Under the pieces are notes generated by a model. That model was not told where the DNA came from and did not search any database. It was given only the letters and a program-made list of their open reading frames with translations. A DNA stretch of 8,518 bases. Source: Pseudomonadota bacterium (lineage in GTDB: Bacteria; Desulfobacterota; Anaeroferrophillalia; Anaeroferrophillales; Tharpellaceae). Below, piece by piece: positions 1 through 6,133 of this stretch. Position 1 is the first letter of the stretch. Every line of letters begins with the position of its first letter. Made by a program: the position numbers and the translations under genes. The DNA is taken from NCBI GenBank assembly GCA_015486505.1, contig WFRP01000346.1, forward strand, positions 1 through 8,518, given 5' to 3'.

Positions 1-58
1 CCCTTGGGGTACGGGCCGAAAAGGCCCGATTGGGTTGCGGGGATTGTTCCCGCATTAG
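1..58 (-). repeat. Repeat module, left copy, truncated by window edge
   Basis: Read on the minus strand, this stretch matches the start of the two modules at 8217-8349 and 8389-8518. It begins CTAATGCGGGAACAATCCCC, continues GCAACC, has a 15-nt divergent segment (18-32), then GGCCCGTACCCC and AAGGG. It contains a hairpin with GCGGG/CCCGC arms. In this copy only, the divergent segment also pairs with the following conserved block (CGGGCC/GGCCCG around TTTTC). It ends 33 bp before the lpxC start codon and lies in the opposite orientation to the right-hand copies. The rest of the element lies beyond base 1. Function is unknown. Confidence 0.85.
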
Positions 59-91
59 AGTATAAGCTGTTCAATACAAGGTATTTAATAT

Positions 92-1033
92 ATGTTTTTT
101 CAGAGAACCTTGAAAAAAGAGATCTCCTGCGTTGGTATCGGTCTGCACTCCGGGGTCAAGGTCAAGCTGGTTTTAAAGCCGGCCGCGCCCGGACACGGTA
201 TCAAGTTGCAGCGGGTTGAGAACGGCAAAGTCTTAACCACGATTCCGGCGCTTTCTGATTATGTGGTTGATACCTCTTTAGCCACCAGTATCGGCTGCGA
301 CGGCCACTCTATCGGCACGGTTGAGCATCTGCTTTCGGCTTTTTCCGGTCTCGGAGTCGATAATGTTCTGGTTGAGGTACACGGCCCGGAAGTCCCGATA
401 ATGGACGGCAGCGCGAGCCCGTTTGTTTATTTGATAAAAACCGCCGGGGTTAAAAGACAGGTTGAGGCCAAATCCTACCTGCGGATGGTCGGCACGGTCA
501 CGGTTACCGATGGCGATAAATGGGCCCGCCTGGGGCCGCAGCCGCCGTCATCCGAGGCTTCGCTGTCAATTATCAGCCATATAGATTTCGCGCATCCGGT
601 GATTGGAACCCAAAGTTACAGTTTCTCTTTTTCCGATGTCTCGTATGACCGGCAGATCAGCCGGGCCCGGACCTTTGGCTTTCTTCACGAAGTTGAGTGG
701 ATGAAATCGCAGAATCTGGCCCTGGGCGGCTCTCTCGATAACGCGATTGTGCTTGATGAATTTTCGGTTCTGAATGATGACGGCCTTCGGTTTGCCGATG
801 AATTTGCCCGGCATAAGGTGCTGGACTGCTTTGGTGATGTCAGCCTGATGGGGGGGCCGGTAATTGGGGTTCTGGAGGCGAATAAAACCGGCCACGCCCT
901 GAACCACAAACTGGTTCAGGCGGTTCTCGCGAGAGCGGAATCCTGGGAAAAAGTTACTACCGGTGAATGGCTTGACGGTGTAAGCTCCGGTTTCACCGTG
1001 CCGCGCCTGGTGATGGAGGAAACGTATTCGTAA
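92..1033 (+). CDS. lpxC: UDP-3-O-acyl-N-acetylglucosamine deacetylase (LpxC)
   Basis: LpxC is the cytoplasmic zinc amidase that performs the committed step of lipid A synthesis: it removes the N-acetyl group of UDP-3-O-acyl-GlcNAc. The 313-aa product has family length (about 300-310) and starts in the family manner with QRTLKKEI and GIGLHSG (residues 4-21). Two-domain LpxC motifs are in order: GTVEHLLSA with zinc ligand H79 and E78; the PIMDGSA motif (103-109); RARTFGF (191-197); EFARHKVLDCFGD with zinc ligands H241 and D245 and K242; and GHALNHKL with the catalytic H268. By motif alignment these correspond to E. coli H79, H238, D242 and H265. AAGG at 78-81 is a modest ribosome site 10 nt before ATG. 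The gene is followed 35 bp on by a strong terminator, so it ends its transcript. Its upstream region is almost wholly the repeat at 1-58, so any local promoter must lie in or beside that repeat. Confidence 0.97.
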   Translation: MFFQRTLKKEISCVGIGLHSGVKVKLVLKPAAPGHGIKLQRVENGKVLTTIPALSDYVVDTSLATSIGCDGHSIGTVEHLLSAFSGLGVDNVLVEVHGPEVPIMDGSASPFVYLIKTAGVKRQVEAKSYLRMVGTVTVTDGDKWARLGPQPPSSEASLSIISHIDFAHPVIGTQSYSFSFSDVSYDRQISRARTFGFLHEVEWMKSQNLALGGSLDNAIVLDEFSVLNDDGLRFADEFARHKVLDCFGDVSLMGGPVIGVLEANKTGHALNHKLVQAVLARAESWEKVTTGEWLDGVSSGFTVPRLVMEETYS

Positions 1034-1068
1034 GCATTGACCCTTTGATATTTTTTCGACTGAGATGA

Positions 1069-1118
1069 AAAAAACGCTGTTTCCGGACTTTTGCAATGTC
1101 CTGGAAACAGCGTTTTTT
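1069..1118. terminator. Bidirectional rho-independent terminator after lpxC
   Basis: Arms 1069-1084 and 1103-1118 are perfectly complementary over 16 bp (AAAAAACGCTGTTTCC and its complement). GGAC/GTCC (1085-1088 and 1098-1101) adds four more pairs beyond a single bulged T1102, and the loop is 9 nt. The A-run on one side and T-run on the other let it work in both directions. It ends lpxC transcription from the left. On the other strand it would stop read-through from the hemD side. Confidence 0.93.
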
Positions 1119-1128
1119 AATTTGCTTT

Positions 1129-1177
1129 GAAGCATTCCAGACCGCTATCGCGGCCACAGATATACAAATAATATGTG
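1129..1177 (+). repeat. Dispersed 49-nt repeat, copy 1
   Basis: This segment begins GAAGCATTCCAGACCGC and contains the small hairpin CCGC-TATC-GCGG followed by GGCCACA. It matches 8167-8215 at 43 of 49 positions in the same orientation. Its 3' part (CACAGAT...ATATGTG) can form a second imperfect hairpin. It sits just after the lpxC terminator and directly abuts the inverted repeats at 1183-1331. The other copy forms the 3' end of hisC. I see no coding role here. Confidence 0.85.
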
Positions 1178-1182
1178 CTTTT

Positions 1183-1250
1183 CCTCTGCGACTCTGCGCC
1201 TCTGTGCGAAAACTGCTTCTATCTCGCACAGAGGCGCGGAGACGCAGAGG
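1183..1250. repeat. Long imperfect inverted repeat (CTCTGCG type)
   Basis: Arms 1183-1209 and 1224-1250 are complementary at 25 of 27 positions around a 14-nt loop. The arms read CCTCTGCG..CTCTGTGCGA and the reverse. Similar CTCTGCGCCTCTGTGCGA sequences are, from general knowledge, common dispersed intergenic repeats in many environmental Gram-negative genomes; this identification is from memory. There is no T-run after it, so it is not a classical terminator. Confidence 0.88.
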
Positions 1251-1256
1251 TACTAA

Positions 1257-1331
1257 ATCTGTGTTAATCTGCGTTCATCTGTGGTTTCTATTTTTTGGTT
1301 GAATCACAGATGAACACGGATAGACACAGAT
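1257..1331. repeat. Long imperfect inverted repeat (ATCTGTG type)
   Basis: Arms 1257-1283 and 1305-1331 are complementary at 23 of 27 positions around a 21-nt AT-rich loop. The arms are built of degenerate ATCTGTGTT / CATCTGTG steps, so each arm is itself quasi-periodic. With the preceding inverted repeat and the 49-nt repeat it fills nearly all the space between the lpxC terminator and the hemD end. No gene is supported in 1034-1391. Confidence 0.85.
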
Positions 1332-1358
1332 AAAATTTTAATAATTTAAAGTAGTTAT

Positions 1359-1392
1359 AAAGCGTTACTTGGAAGGTTTTTCCGGGCGCTTT
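1359..1392 (-). terminator. Weak possible terminator hairpin after hemD
   Basis: AAAGCG (1359-1364) pairs with CGCTTT (1387-1392), enclosing an inner GGAA/TTCC pair (1371-1374 and 1380-1383). On the minus strand it overlaps the hemD stop codon and is followed by AT-rich DNA, but not a clean T-run. It could be the end of the hemD transcript. The stronger stop on this strand is the bidirectional terminator at 1069-1118. Confidence 0.25.
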
Positions 1393-2210
1393 TATATGTT
1401 TTCGTACACATAGGCTATGAGCGCTTCAATCAGTCCCTCAGCTGTGTACTCTGTGGCAATAGCTTTGATATTAAGTTCGGCTTTGCTTGCGGCTTTGGCC
1501 GCAATCGGGCCGATGCAGGCGGTGGGGATGGTTTTTAAACGGTCAAGATGTTGCGGCGGGCAGTGTTTGACGAGATTGGTTGCGGCGGAAGCGCTGGTGA
1601 TGGTGATAATATCAATCCGGGCGTTACCTAAAAGGTTTGCAAGTTTCGGGGTTGATTCCGGCGGAAAGATAGTTTCGTAGACCGGGACAATATCGACTGA
1701 TGCCCCTTTTTTGCGTAAATTTTCGGGCAGGGTTTCCCGGGCTTTTAAGGCGCGGGGGAGGAGAATCTTCTGCTCATTAATGTCGGTACTGGAAAAAAGC
1801 TCAATAATCCCTTCGGCCGCGTACTCTTTGGCGACCAACCCCCCTTTAAATCCTCTCTCTTTGGCGGCCAACGCGGTTTTGGGTCCGACACAGATAGTCT
1901 TTAAATGACCAAGATCGGCCGGCCCGAGACCCTTCTCCAGCAGATAATCAAAAAAACAGTTGACCCCGTTACTGCTGGTCAGGATCAGCCACTGGTAATT
2001 TTTGATGTTTTTGATGGCGGCGGTTATCGGTCCGGTATCCGGCGGCGGGATAATTTTAATGGTCGGCAGCAGGATCGGTTCGGCCCGGGCTTTTCGTAAT
2101 TGTTCCATTAAGGCTTCCGCCTGCGCCTTGGGCCGGGTGACGAGGATGCGTAAACCTTTAAGCGGATTACCGGGATTAGCAAAATTAATGGGATTACTGT
2201 TATTGCTCAT
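1392..2210 (-). CDS. hemD: Uroporphyrinogen-III synthase (HemD)
   Basis: HemD closes linear hydroxymethylbilane with inversion of ring D to give uroporphyrinogen III, the branch point to heme, siroheme and cobalamin. From the ATG at 2210 the product is 272 aa, within the usual range. HemD sequences diverge widely, but family blocks are visible: LRILVTRPKAQAEAL near the N-terminus; LPTIKIIPP; WLILTSSNGVNCFF; ICVGPKTA; ILLPRALKARETLPENLR; PVYET; ITITSASAATNL; and ACIGPIAAKAA near the C-terminus. This fits the two-lobed fold. It is a stand-alone HemD with no fused uroporphyrinogen methyltransferase, unlike the CobA-HemD fusions of some Desulfobacterota. A TTG at 2219 would add three residues. 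I prefer the ATG because it starts MSNN like HemC. The ATG lies inside the last codons of hemC (11-nt overlap) and has no clear Shine-Dalgarno, so translational coupling to hemC is likely. Confidence 0.92.
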   Translation of the reverse strand: MSNNSNPINFANPGNPLKGLRILVTRPKAQAEALMEQLRKARAEPILLPTIKIIPPPDTGPITAAIKNIKNYQWLILTSSNGVNCFFDYLLEKGLGPADLGHLKTICVGPKTALAAKERGFKGGLVAKEYAAEGIIELFSSTDINEQKILLPRALKARETLPENLRKKGASVDIVPVYETIFPPESTPKLANLLGNARIDIITITSASAATNLVKHCPPQHLDRLKTIPTACIGPIAAKAASKAELNIKAIATEYTAEGLIEALIAYVYENI

Positions 2211-3144
2211 TGGCGGCAAAACATTCAGCTAAAAGTTCTCCGGCACCCTGATCCAGTAATTTTTGGGCCAGCTCTTTTCCCAAAGTTTCAGGGTCATTAC
2301 TGCTCATACTCTCTTTAATAATCTTACGGCCGTCGAGGGCGGCAACCAGGCCGGTCAGGGAAATAGTTTCATCTTCAGCAACAGTGGCAAAACCGGCAAT
2401 CGGCACCTGACAGCCACCTTCCAGGGTTTTAAGCAGCGCCCGTTCGGCCTGCACCGCCAGCGTGGTTTTCTGATCCTGAAAAAAGGCCAGACGCTGATTG
2501 TTGAAATCATCATTACAGCGGGTCTCAATCCCTAAAGCTCCCTGAGCGATGGCGGGGAGTGATGTGGCCGGGTCGATAAGTTCAATAACCTTTCCCCCCC
2601 AGCCCAGCCGTTTAACCCCGGCATACGCCAGAATAATGCCGTCATAGTCGCCGCGTTCAAGTTTTTTCAGGCGGGTATCGACATTGCCGCGCAGATCCCG
2701 GGTTTCAAGGTGGGGGAAGGCATGGCGAATCTGAGCGATGCGGCGCAGGCTGCTGGTGCCGATTACGGCTCCGGCCGGCATTTCATCAAGTTTTTTGCCG
2801 GAGCGGGAGAAAAAAGCGTCCCGCGGGTCTTCGCGGGGCGGGTTGATTGCCACCTTTAAGCCGTCGGGGAGTTCGGTCGGCACATCTTTCATACTGTGGA
2901 CGGCCAGGTCAATCTCTCCGGCTAAAAGCGCGTCTTCAATCTCCTTGACAAAGAGCCCCTTGCCGCCGACCTTGGCGAGCGGCACATCAAGAATCTTGTC
3001 ACCTTTGGTCTTGATGACGGTCAGGCTGACTTTGATGCCGGGATATTCACGTTCAATCTCACTTTTAACCCAGTTGGCCTGCCATAAAGCCAGCGCGCTG
3101 CCGCGGGTGCCGATTGTAATTGGTTGGGGATTATTGTTGCTCAT
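2200..3144 (-). CDS. hemC: Hydroxymethylbilane synthase (porphobilinogen deaminase, HemC)
   Basis: HemC is cytoplasmic and links four porphobilinogen units into hydroxymethylbilane, using a covalently bound dipyrromethane cofactor. The 314-aa product has family length. Seen in order: IGTRGSALALWQ (11-22); AVHSMKDVP with the catalytic aspartate D87; IGTSSLRR (128-135); RDLRGNVDTRL (149-159); AIAQGALGIE (199-207); and LEGGCQVPIAGFA with the cofactor-attaching C245. GGAG lies 11 nt upstream of ATG. The gene runs directly into hemD, whose product uses its unstable product. Towards hemA it is separated by 289 bp holding a REP-like repeat, so hemCD may rely partly on its own promoter (see 3183-3211). 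Confidence 0.98.
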   Translation of the reverse strand: MSNNNPQPITIGTRGSALALWQANWVKSEIEREYPGIKVSLTVIKTKGDKILDVPLAKVGGKGLFVKEIEDALLAGEIDLAVHSMKDVPTELPDGLKVAINPPREDPRDAFFSRSGKKLDEMPAGAVIGTSSLRRIAQIRHAFPHLETRDLRGNVDTRLKKLERGDYDGIILAYAGVKRLGWGGKVIELIDPATSLPAIAQGALGIETRCNDDFNNQRLAFFQDQKTTLAVQAERALLKTLEGGCQVPIAGFATVAEDETISLTGLVAALDGRKIIKESMSSNDPETLGKELAQKLLDQGAGELLAECFAANEQ

Positions 3145-3182
3145 TATTTTAAAATCTCCATCTGCGTTTTGCGGTTACGGTA

Positions 3183-3211
3183 ATTATGGTTGGTTATGCC
3201 CCCGGGTGCAA
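3183..3211 (-). promoter_or_regulatory. Candidate sigma70-like promoter for hemC-hemD
   Basis: On the minus strand, TTGCAC (3211-3206) and CATAAT (3188-3183) are separated by 17 nt. The -10 matches the consensus at five of six positions but the -35 only at three. A start near 3176 would leave a leader of about 30 nt carrying the hemC ribosome site. It lies between the REP-like repeat and hemC, so it could keep hemCD expressed if read-through from hemA is reduced. This is a motif match only. Confidence 0.35.
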
Positions 3212-3264
3212 AAGCTGTTAGGAAAATCGAGAAGGTGCGGGGTTTGGCTTCGCCCCTCTCAAAT

Positions 3265-3361
3265 GGGGTCAAACTTGACATGTTGCTGGGAAACGCAAAT
3301 GTCAAGTATGACCCCGATCTCCACATAACGAATAAAAATCGACCTGTCTCGATTGGGGTCA
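3265..3361. repeat. REP-like inverted repeat in the hemA-hemC gap
   Basis: GGGGTCAAACTTGACAT (3265-3281) pairs with 3299-3315 at 16 of 17 positions around a 17-nt loop. The right arm also joins a second inverted repeat: TGACCCCGATC (3309-3319) against GATTGGGGTCA (3351-3361), 10 of 11. GGGGTCA...TTGACA palindromes resemble REP elements mobilised by IS200-like (Y1/RAYT) transposases; that link is inferred from the sequence style and no transposase is present here. No T-run follows on either strand. A 72-codon open frame across it (3362-3144, minus) runs through the repeat and is not considered a gene. I see nothing else in 3145-3433 apart from the candidate promoter. Confidence 0.8.
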
Positions 3362-3433
3362 TTGCTTTAGCTTTGACCTCCGTTAAAGAGGGCGAAACAA
3401 TGTTTGACCTGAAAAATCGGTGGTAAAAGTTTT

Positions 3434-4699
3434 TTAATTATCATCAAGTTTGAATATTTCTCTGATTGTCGTTGCGGGCTGGGTGTCGGTCGCTGCGTTT
3501 TTGGCTTTCAGATAGCTGATCGGGTGGTGCAGGAATTTGTTGCCGATGGCATTGACCATCGCTTTGAGCCGTTTCTCATCTTTAGGGTCGAGATCTGAAA
3601 ATCCCGCCAATGTTTTGTTGATCTCCTGGTCACAAATCGCAAGAACCTTTTCCCGCAGTTGTTTAATCGTCGGGGTGACCGAGAGCGATGCCAGCCACTG
3701 CTCAAATTTTTCCACTTCCCGGTTGACCAACTCCTCGGCGTGTTCAGCTTCATTCCGGCGCTGGTCAAGGTTTTCCGTGACCACGTCCTGCAGATCATCA
3801 ACATCGAAAAGATAGATATTGTCGAGGTCATTGACTTTCGGGTCGATGTCGCGCGGAACCGCGATGTCGATTAAAAACATCGGCCGGTTACGTCGTTTCT
3901 TTAAGGCTTTGGTTATTTCATCCGGACCGATGATATAGTCGGGGGCTCCGGTTGAGCTTAAAATAATATCAGCCTGATCGAGCTGGCCGCGAAAGATATC
4001 AAAAGGCAGGGCGATGCCGGAAAATTCATCCGCGAGTTGCTGGGCCCGGCTTAAAGTCCGGTTGGTTACCAAAACCTGTTCAATGCCCTGGTTGATGAAA
4101 TGGCGGGCTGCCAGTTCACACATCTCGCCGGCCCCGATCAGCATAACCTTCTTCCCGTTCAACTCGCCGAAAATCTTTTTCGCGAGTTCCACCGCCGCGA
4201 AACTGACCGAGACCGCGTTGCTGGCGATTTTGGTGCGCGTCCGGACCTCTTTGGCAATAAAGAAAGAGCGGTGCAGAAACCGGTTAAGGATTAAGCCGGT
4301 ACTTGATTCCGCCGAGGCAATCGCAAAGGCATCTTTGAACTGGCCTAAGATCTGCGGTTCACCGACGACCATCGAATCGAGGCTGGAGGCGACCCGAAAA
4401 CCGTGATGAATCGCTTCTGAATCGGTATGAAAATAGAGCTTGTCAGCAAAATCGGCGGCCGCAATCTGGTGATAATCAGCGAGAAATTTTATCAGGCGCG
4501 CATGGCAGTCATCAAGGGTATTGCTGATGCCGTAGAGTTCGACCCGGTTACAGGTTGAGAGGATCAGGGCCTCACTCAAGCCGGTTTCAGCCCGCAGGCG
4601 GCGCAAAACTTCCGGGAGCTCTTCGGTTTTGAAAGCCAGCCGTTCCCGGGTTGCGACCGGAGCAGTTTGATGATTAAGGCCTAAGGCTACAATATGCAT
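3434..4699 (-). CDS. hemA: Glutamyl-tRNA reductase (HemA)
   Basis: GluTR reduces glutamate charged on tRNA-Glu to glutamate-1-semialdehyde with NADPH, the first committed and usually most regulated step of the C5 tetrapyrrole pathway. The 421-aa product has family length and all three domains. The catalytic domain starts MHIVALGLNHQTAPV and carries STCNRVELYG with the catalytic C50. SLDSMVVGEPQILGQ (106-120) follows. The NADPH domain has KVMLIGAGEMCELAA (184-198) and NRTLSRAQQLA; PRDIDP (282-287) follows. A long spinal helix leads to a C-terminal dimerisation region with HHPISYLK (391-398). It lies 36 bp after the ccsA-like gene and is probably co-transcribed with it. No good Shine-Dalgarno precedes the ATG, although the N-terminus fits the family exactly. 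The next enzyme, HemL, is not in the window. Confidence 0.98.
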   Translation of the reverse strand: MHIVALGLNHQTAPVATRERLAFKTEELPEVLRRLRAETGLSEALILSTCNRVELYGISNTLDDCHARLIKFLADYHQIAAADFADKLYFHTDSEAIHHGFRVASSLDSMVVGEPQILGQFKDAFAIASAESSTGLILNRFLHRSFFIAKEVRTRTKIASNAVSVSFAAVELAKKIFGELNGKKVMLIGAGEMCELAARHFINQGIEQVLVTNRTLSRAQQLADEFSGIALPFDIFRGQLDQADIILSSTGAPDYIIGPDEITKALKKRRNRPMFLIDIAVPRDIDPKVNDLDNIYLFDVDDLQDVVTENLDQRRNEAEHAEELVNREVEKFEQWLASLSVTPTIKQLREKVLAICDQEINKTLAGFSDLDPKDEKRLKAMVNAIGNKFLHHPISYLKAKNAATDTQPATTIREIFKLDDN

Positions 4700-4735
4700 A
4701 TATTGAAATCGAGATAGTAGGTTGCGTCGGGATTT

Positions 4736-5569
4736 TTAATGGGCAGCGTAGGAGTGGAGGCCGCTTAACATCAGGTTAACCCCTAAAAAAGTAAACATTA
4801 TCGCGGCAAAACCGATGATCGTCAAGAGTGAAGCTTTGCGGCCGCGCCAGCCGGAGTTCATCCGGCCATGGAGCAGGGCGGCAAACAGAAGCCAGGTGAT
4901 CAAAGACCAGGTCTCTTTCGGATCCCAGCTCCAATGCGAGCCCCAGGCGAATGAAGCCCAGACCGAACCGCTGATAATCCCTAAAGTCAGCAGCGGAAAA
5001 CCGCAGCGGAGACAGAGGTAGCTGGATTCGTCAAGTTTCCCCAGGGCCGGCAGGTTGCGGAAAATCCCTTTGATCTGCTTTTTTTTAATCAGATGCTCCT
5101 GTAAAAGGTACATTATCGAGATGATACAGCCTAAAACGAGAAAGGCGTTACCGGCAAAACTTAAGAGAACGTGGAGCGGCAGCCAGAAACTTCGTAAAAT
5201 CGGCGGCTGCGGGGTTATGGTGTGGGTGGTGGCCAAAGCCCATAGAGTGAAAACCACCAGCATCGGCGAGATGAAAGTCCCGAGAGTCGGCAGGGGTATT
5301 TTACGGTAAATCAGCAGGAAAACCAGTCCGAGCAGCAGGGCAAAGAAAGAGAGTGATTCATGCAGGTTGGTTACGGCCAGGGTCTGGGCCTGGAAGCAGC
5401 GTTCAACAAAAGCCAAAAGGTGCAGAGTGACACCGGCGCTGATGAAACGCTTGCACCAGAGGCTTTTTTGCGGCCGCGGCCGCAAAAGATGCAGAAGACC
5501 GCTGACCATACTTAAACTGTAAAGCGCCAAAGCTCCACAGAGAAGAAATATATATATCGTAGTAGTCAT
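4736..5569 (-). CDS. ccsA: CcsA/HemX-family cytochrome c assembly membrane protein
   Basis: This is a 277-aa polytopic inner-membrane protein with about eight hydrophobic segments (roughly 4-26, 43-59, 70-88, 98-115, 130-158, 188-206, 222-237 and 246-268). It has the tryptophan-rich heme-handling motif WGSHWSWDPKETW (209-221) of the CcsA/CcmC/ResC superfamily. Histidines in PLHVLLSF (H133) and GLHSYA (H272) are the likely conserved heme-ligand positions. CcsA works with CcsB/ResB to export heme and attach it to apocytochromes c (system II). No ResB gene lies beside it here. The HemX proteins encoded next to hemA in other bacteria belong to the same family and affect HemA abundance, so the position leaves both roles open. 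The intact motif favours heme handling. The start at 5569 is supported by the following hydrophobic segment; no clear ribosome site is visible. Confidence 0.87.
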   Translation of the reverse strand: MTTTIYIFLLCGALALYSLSMVSGLLHLLRPRPQKSLWCKRFISAGVTLHLLAFVERCFQAQTLAVTNLHESLSFFALLLGLVFLLIYRKIPLPTLGTFISPMLVVFTLWALATTHTITPQPPILRSFWLPLHVLLSFAGNAFLVLGCIISIMYLLQEHLIKKKQIKGIFRNLPALGKLDESSYLCLRCGFPLLTLGIISGSVWASFAWGSHWSWDPKETWSLITWLLFAALLHGRMNSGWRGRKASLLTIIGFAAIMFTFLGVNLMLSGLHSYAAH

Positions 5570-5680
5570 TTAGGAATTTGAAAAATTTTTGGTAACTATT
5601 CAGCCAAATACGGGGTCGGGTGCGGTTTTTTCCCGCCAGGTGTTAAGATTTCTGTTTTTCCAGCGCTCACTTCGCCCGTA

Positions 5681-5810
5681 CCCCAAGGGCACTTCCGTTG
5701 GGCGCACTCCAAGAGTACTTCCGTTGGGCGCACCCCAAGAGTACTTCCGTTGGGCGCACCCCAAGGGCACTTCCGTTGGGCGCACCCCAAGGGCACTTCC
5801 GTTGGGCGCA
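5681..5810 (+). repeat. Tandem array of five 26-bp units
   Basis: Five head-to-tail units, each exactly 26 bp, start at 5681, 5707, 5733, 5759 and 5785. Units 1, 4 and 5 are identical. Units 2 and 3 share AAGAGTAC in place of AAGGGCAC, and unit 2 has one further C-to-T change. Each unit holds a hairpin-capable CCCAA...TTGGG. The period is not a multiple of three, so this is not coding. The preceding CGCCCGTACCCC and the units themselves match the core of the modules at 1-58, 8217-8349 and 8389-8518, where two such units occur per module. Confidence 0.95.
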
Positions 5811-5911
5811 GCAAAACTCGCTAACGCTCAGACAGTGGCAATGTTAATGGGCTCCCGCTCGCTTCCGAAAAACGACGAAATCGTTTCCGCAACCGCTTCG
5901 AAAAACCACCC

Positions 5912-5930
5912 CCCCTTTTTGAAAGAGGGG
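5912..5930. repeat. CCCC(T)n...AGAGGGG hairpin
   Basis: CCCCTTTT (5912-5919) pairs with AAAGAGGGG-side bases 5923-5930, with one G-T wobble and a 3-nt loop. From general knowledge, such CCCCTTTTTGAAAGAGGGG units are widespread dispersed hairpins in bacterial genomes. It lies just upstream of the hemB promoter. There is no evidence that it terminates transcription. Confidence 0.6.
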
Positions 5931-5958
5931 AGATAAAATTTAGCAGAATAGTCAAATG

Positions 5959-5987
5959 TTGTAAGTTTTACCGGCTCTGTTTATAAT
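5959..5987 (+). promoter_or_regulatory. Sigma70-like promoter for hemB-hisC
   Basis: TTGTAA (5959-5964) and a perfect TATAAT (5982-5987) are separated by the ideal 17 nt. Transcription would start near 5994, giving a leader of about 140 nt before the hemB ATG. The leader contains a small hairpin CGCTA/TAGCG (6009-6026). It lies immediately after the C/G hairpin at 5912-5930 and is the best promoter match I found in the window. Confidence 0.62.
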
Positions 5988-6133
5988 GCTCTATTTCACA
6001 ACTGTCAACGCTATTGTCATTTAGCGGAGAAAAAGATTGTACTTTTATTTTCTGAAATGATATGAGAACCGCGTGTTGGATGGTCGCTGATGGTTTTAAT
6101 TTTAATGTTTTTAAGAATGAGAGCTAAAATATT

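Larger units (their letters stand above)
5570..6133. other. Divergent ccsA/hemB intergenic region, repeat mosaic
   Basis: This 564-bp gap carries no supported gene. From left to right it holds: about 100 bp upstream of ccsA with no convincing minus-strand promoter; the 26-bp tandem array (5681-5810); a stretch with a small hairpin AAACGA-CGAAA-TCGTTT (5870-5886); a C/G-rich hairpin (5912-5930); a plus-strand promoter (5959-5987); and a leader of about 140 nt before hemB. Open frames across the array in several frames encode low-complexity repeats and are artefacts of the tandem units. Confidence 0.8.

Noticed and set aside
44..66. lpxC promoter (TTGTTC with TATAAG)
   Set aside because: The spacing is only 11 nt, and the alternative TTGCGG gives 20 nt; neither is acceptable for a sigma70 promoter.
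566..1135. A 189-codon minus-strand frame across lpxC
   Set aside because: It is antisense to a well-supported lpxC and runs into the terminator; no family features.
3265..3315. Rho-independent terminator after hemA
   Set aside because: The palindrome is strong but no T-run follows on the minus strand and hemC-hemD continue the pathway downstream.
3144..3362. A 72-codon minus-strand open frame ending at the hemC start
   Set aside because: It runs through the REP-like inverted repeat, has no recognisable domain, and its end overlaps the hemC start region; the repeat explains the open frame.
5681..5810. CRISPR array
   Set aside because: The units are contiguous with no spacers between them and no cas genes are present.
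5589..5936. A 115-codon plus-strand frame and two minus-strand frames with repetitive peptides across the tandem array
   Set aside because: The 26-bp units are open in several frames on both strands and the period is not a multiple of three; these are artefacts of repeat composition.
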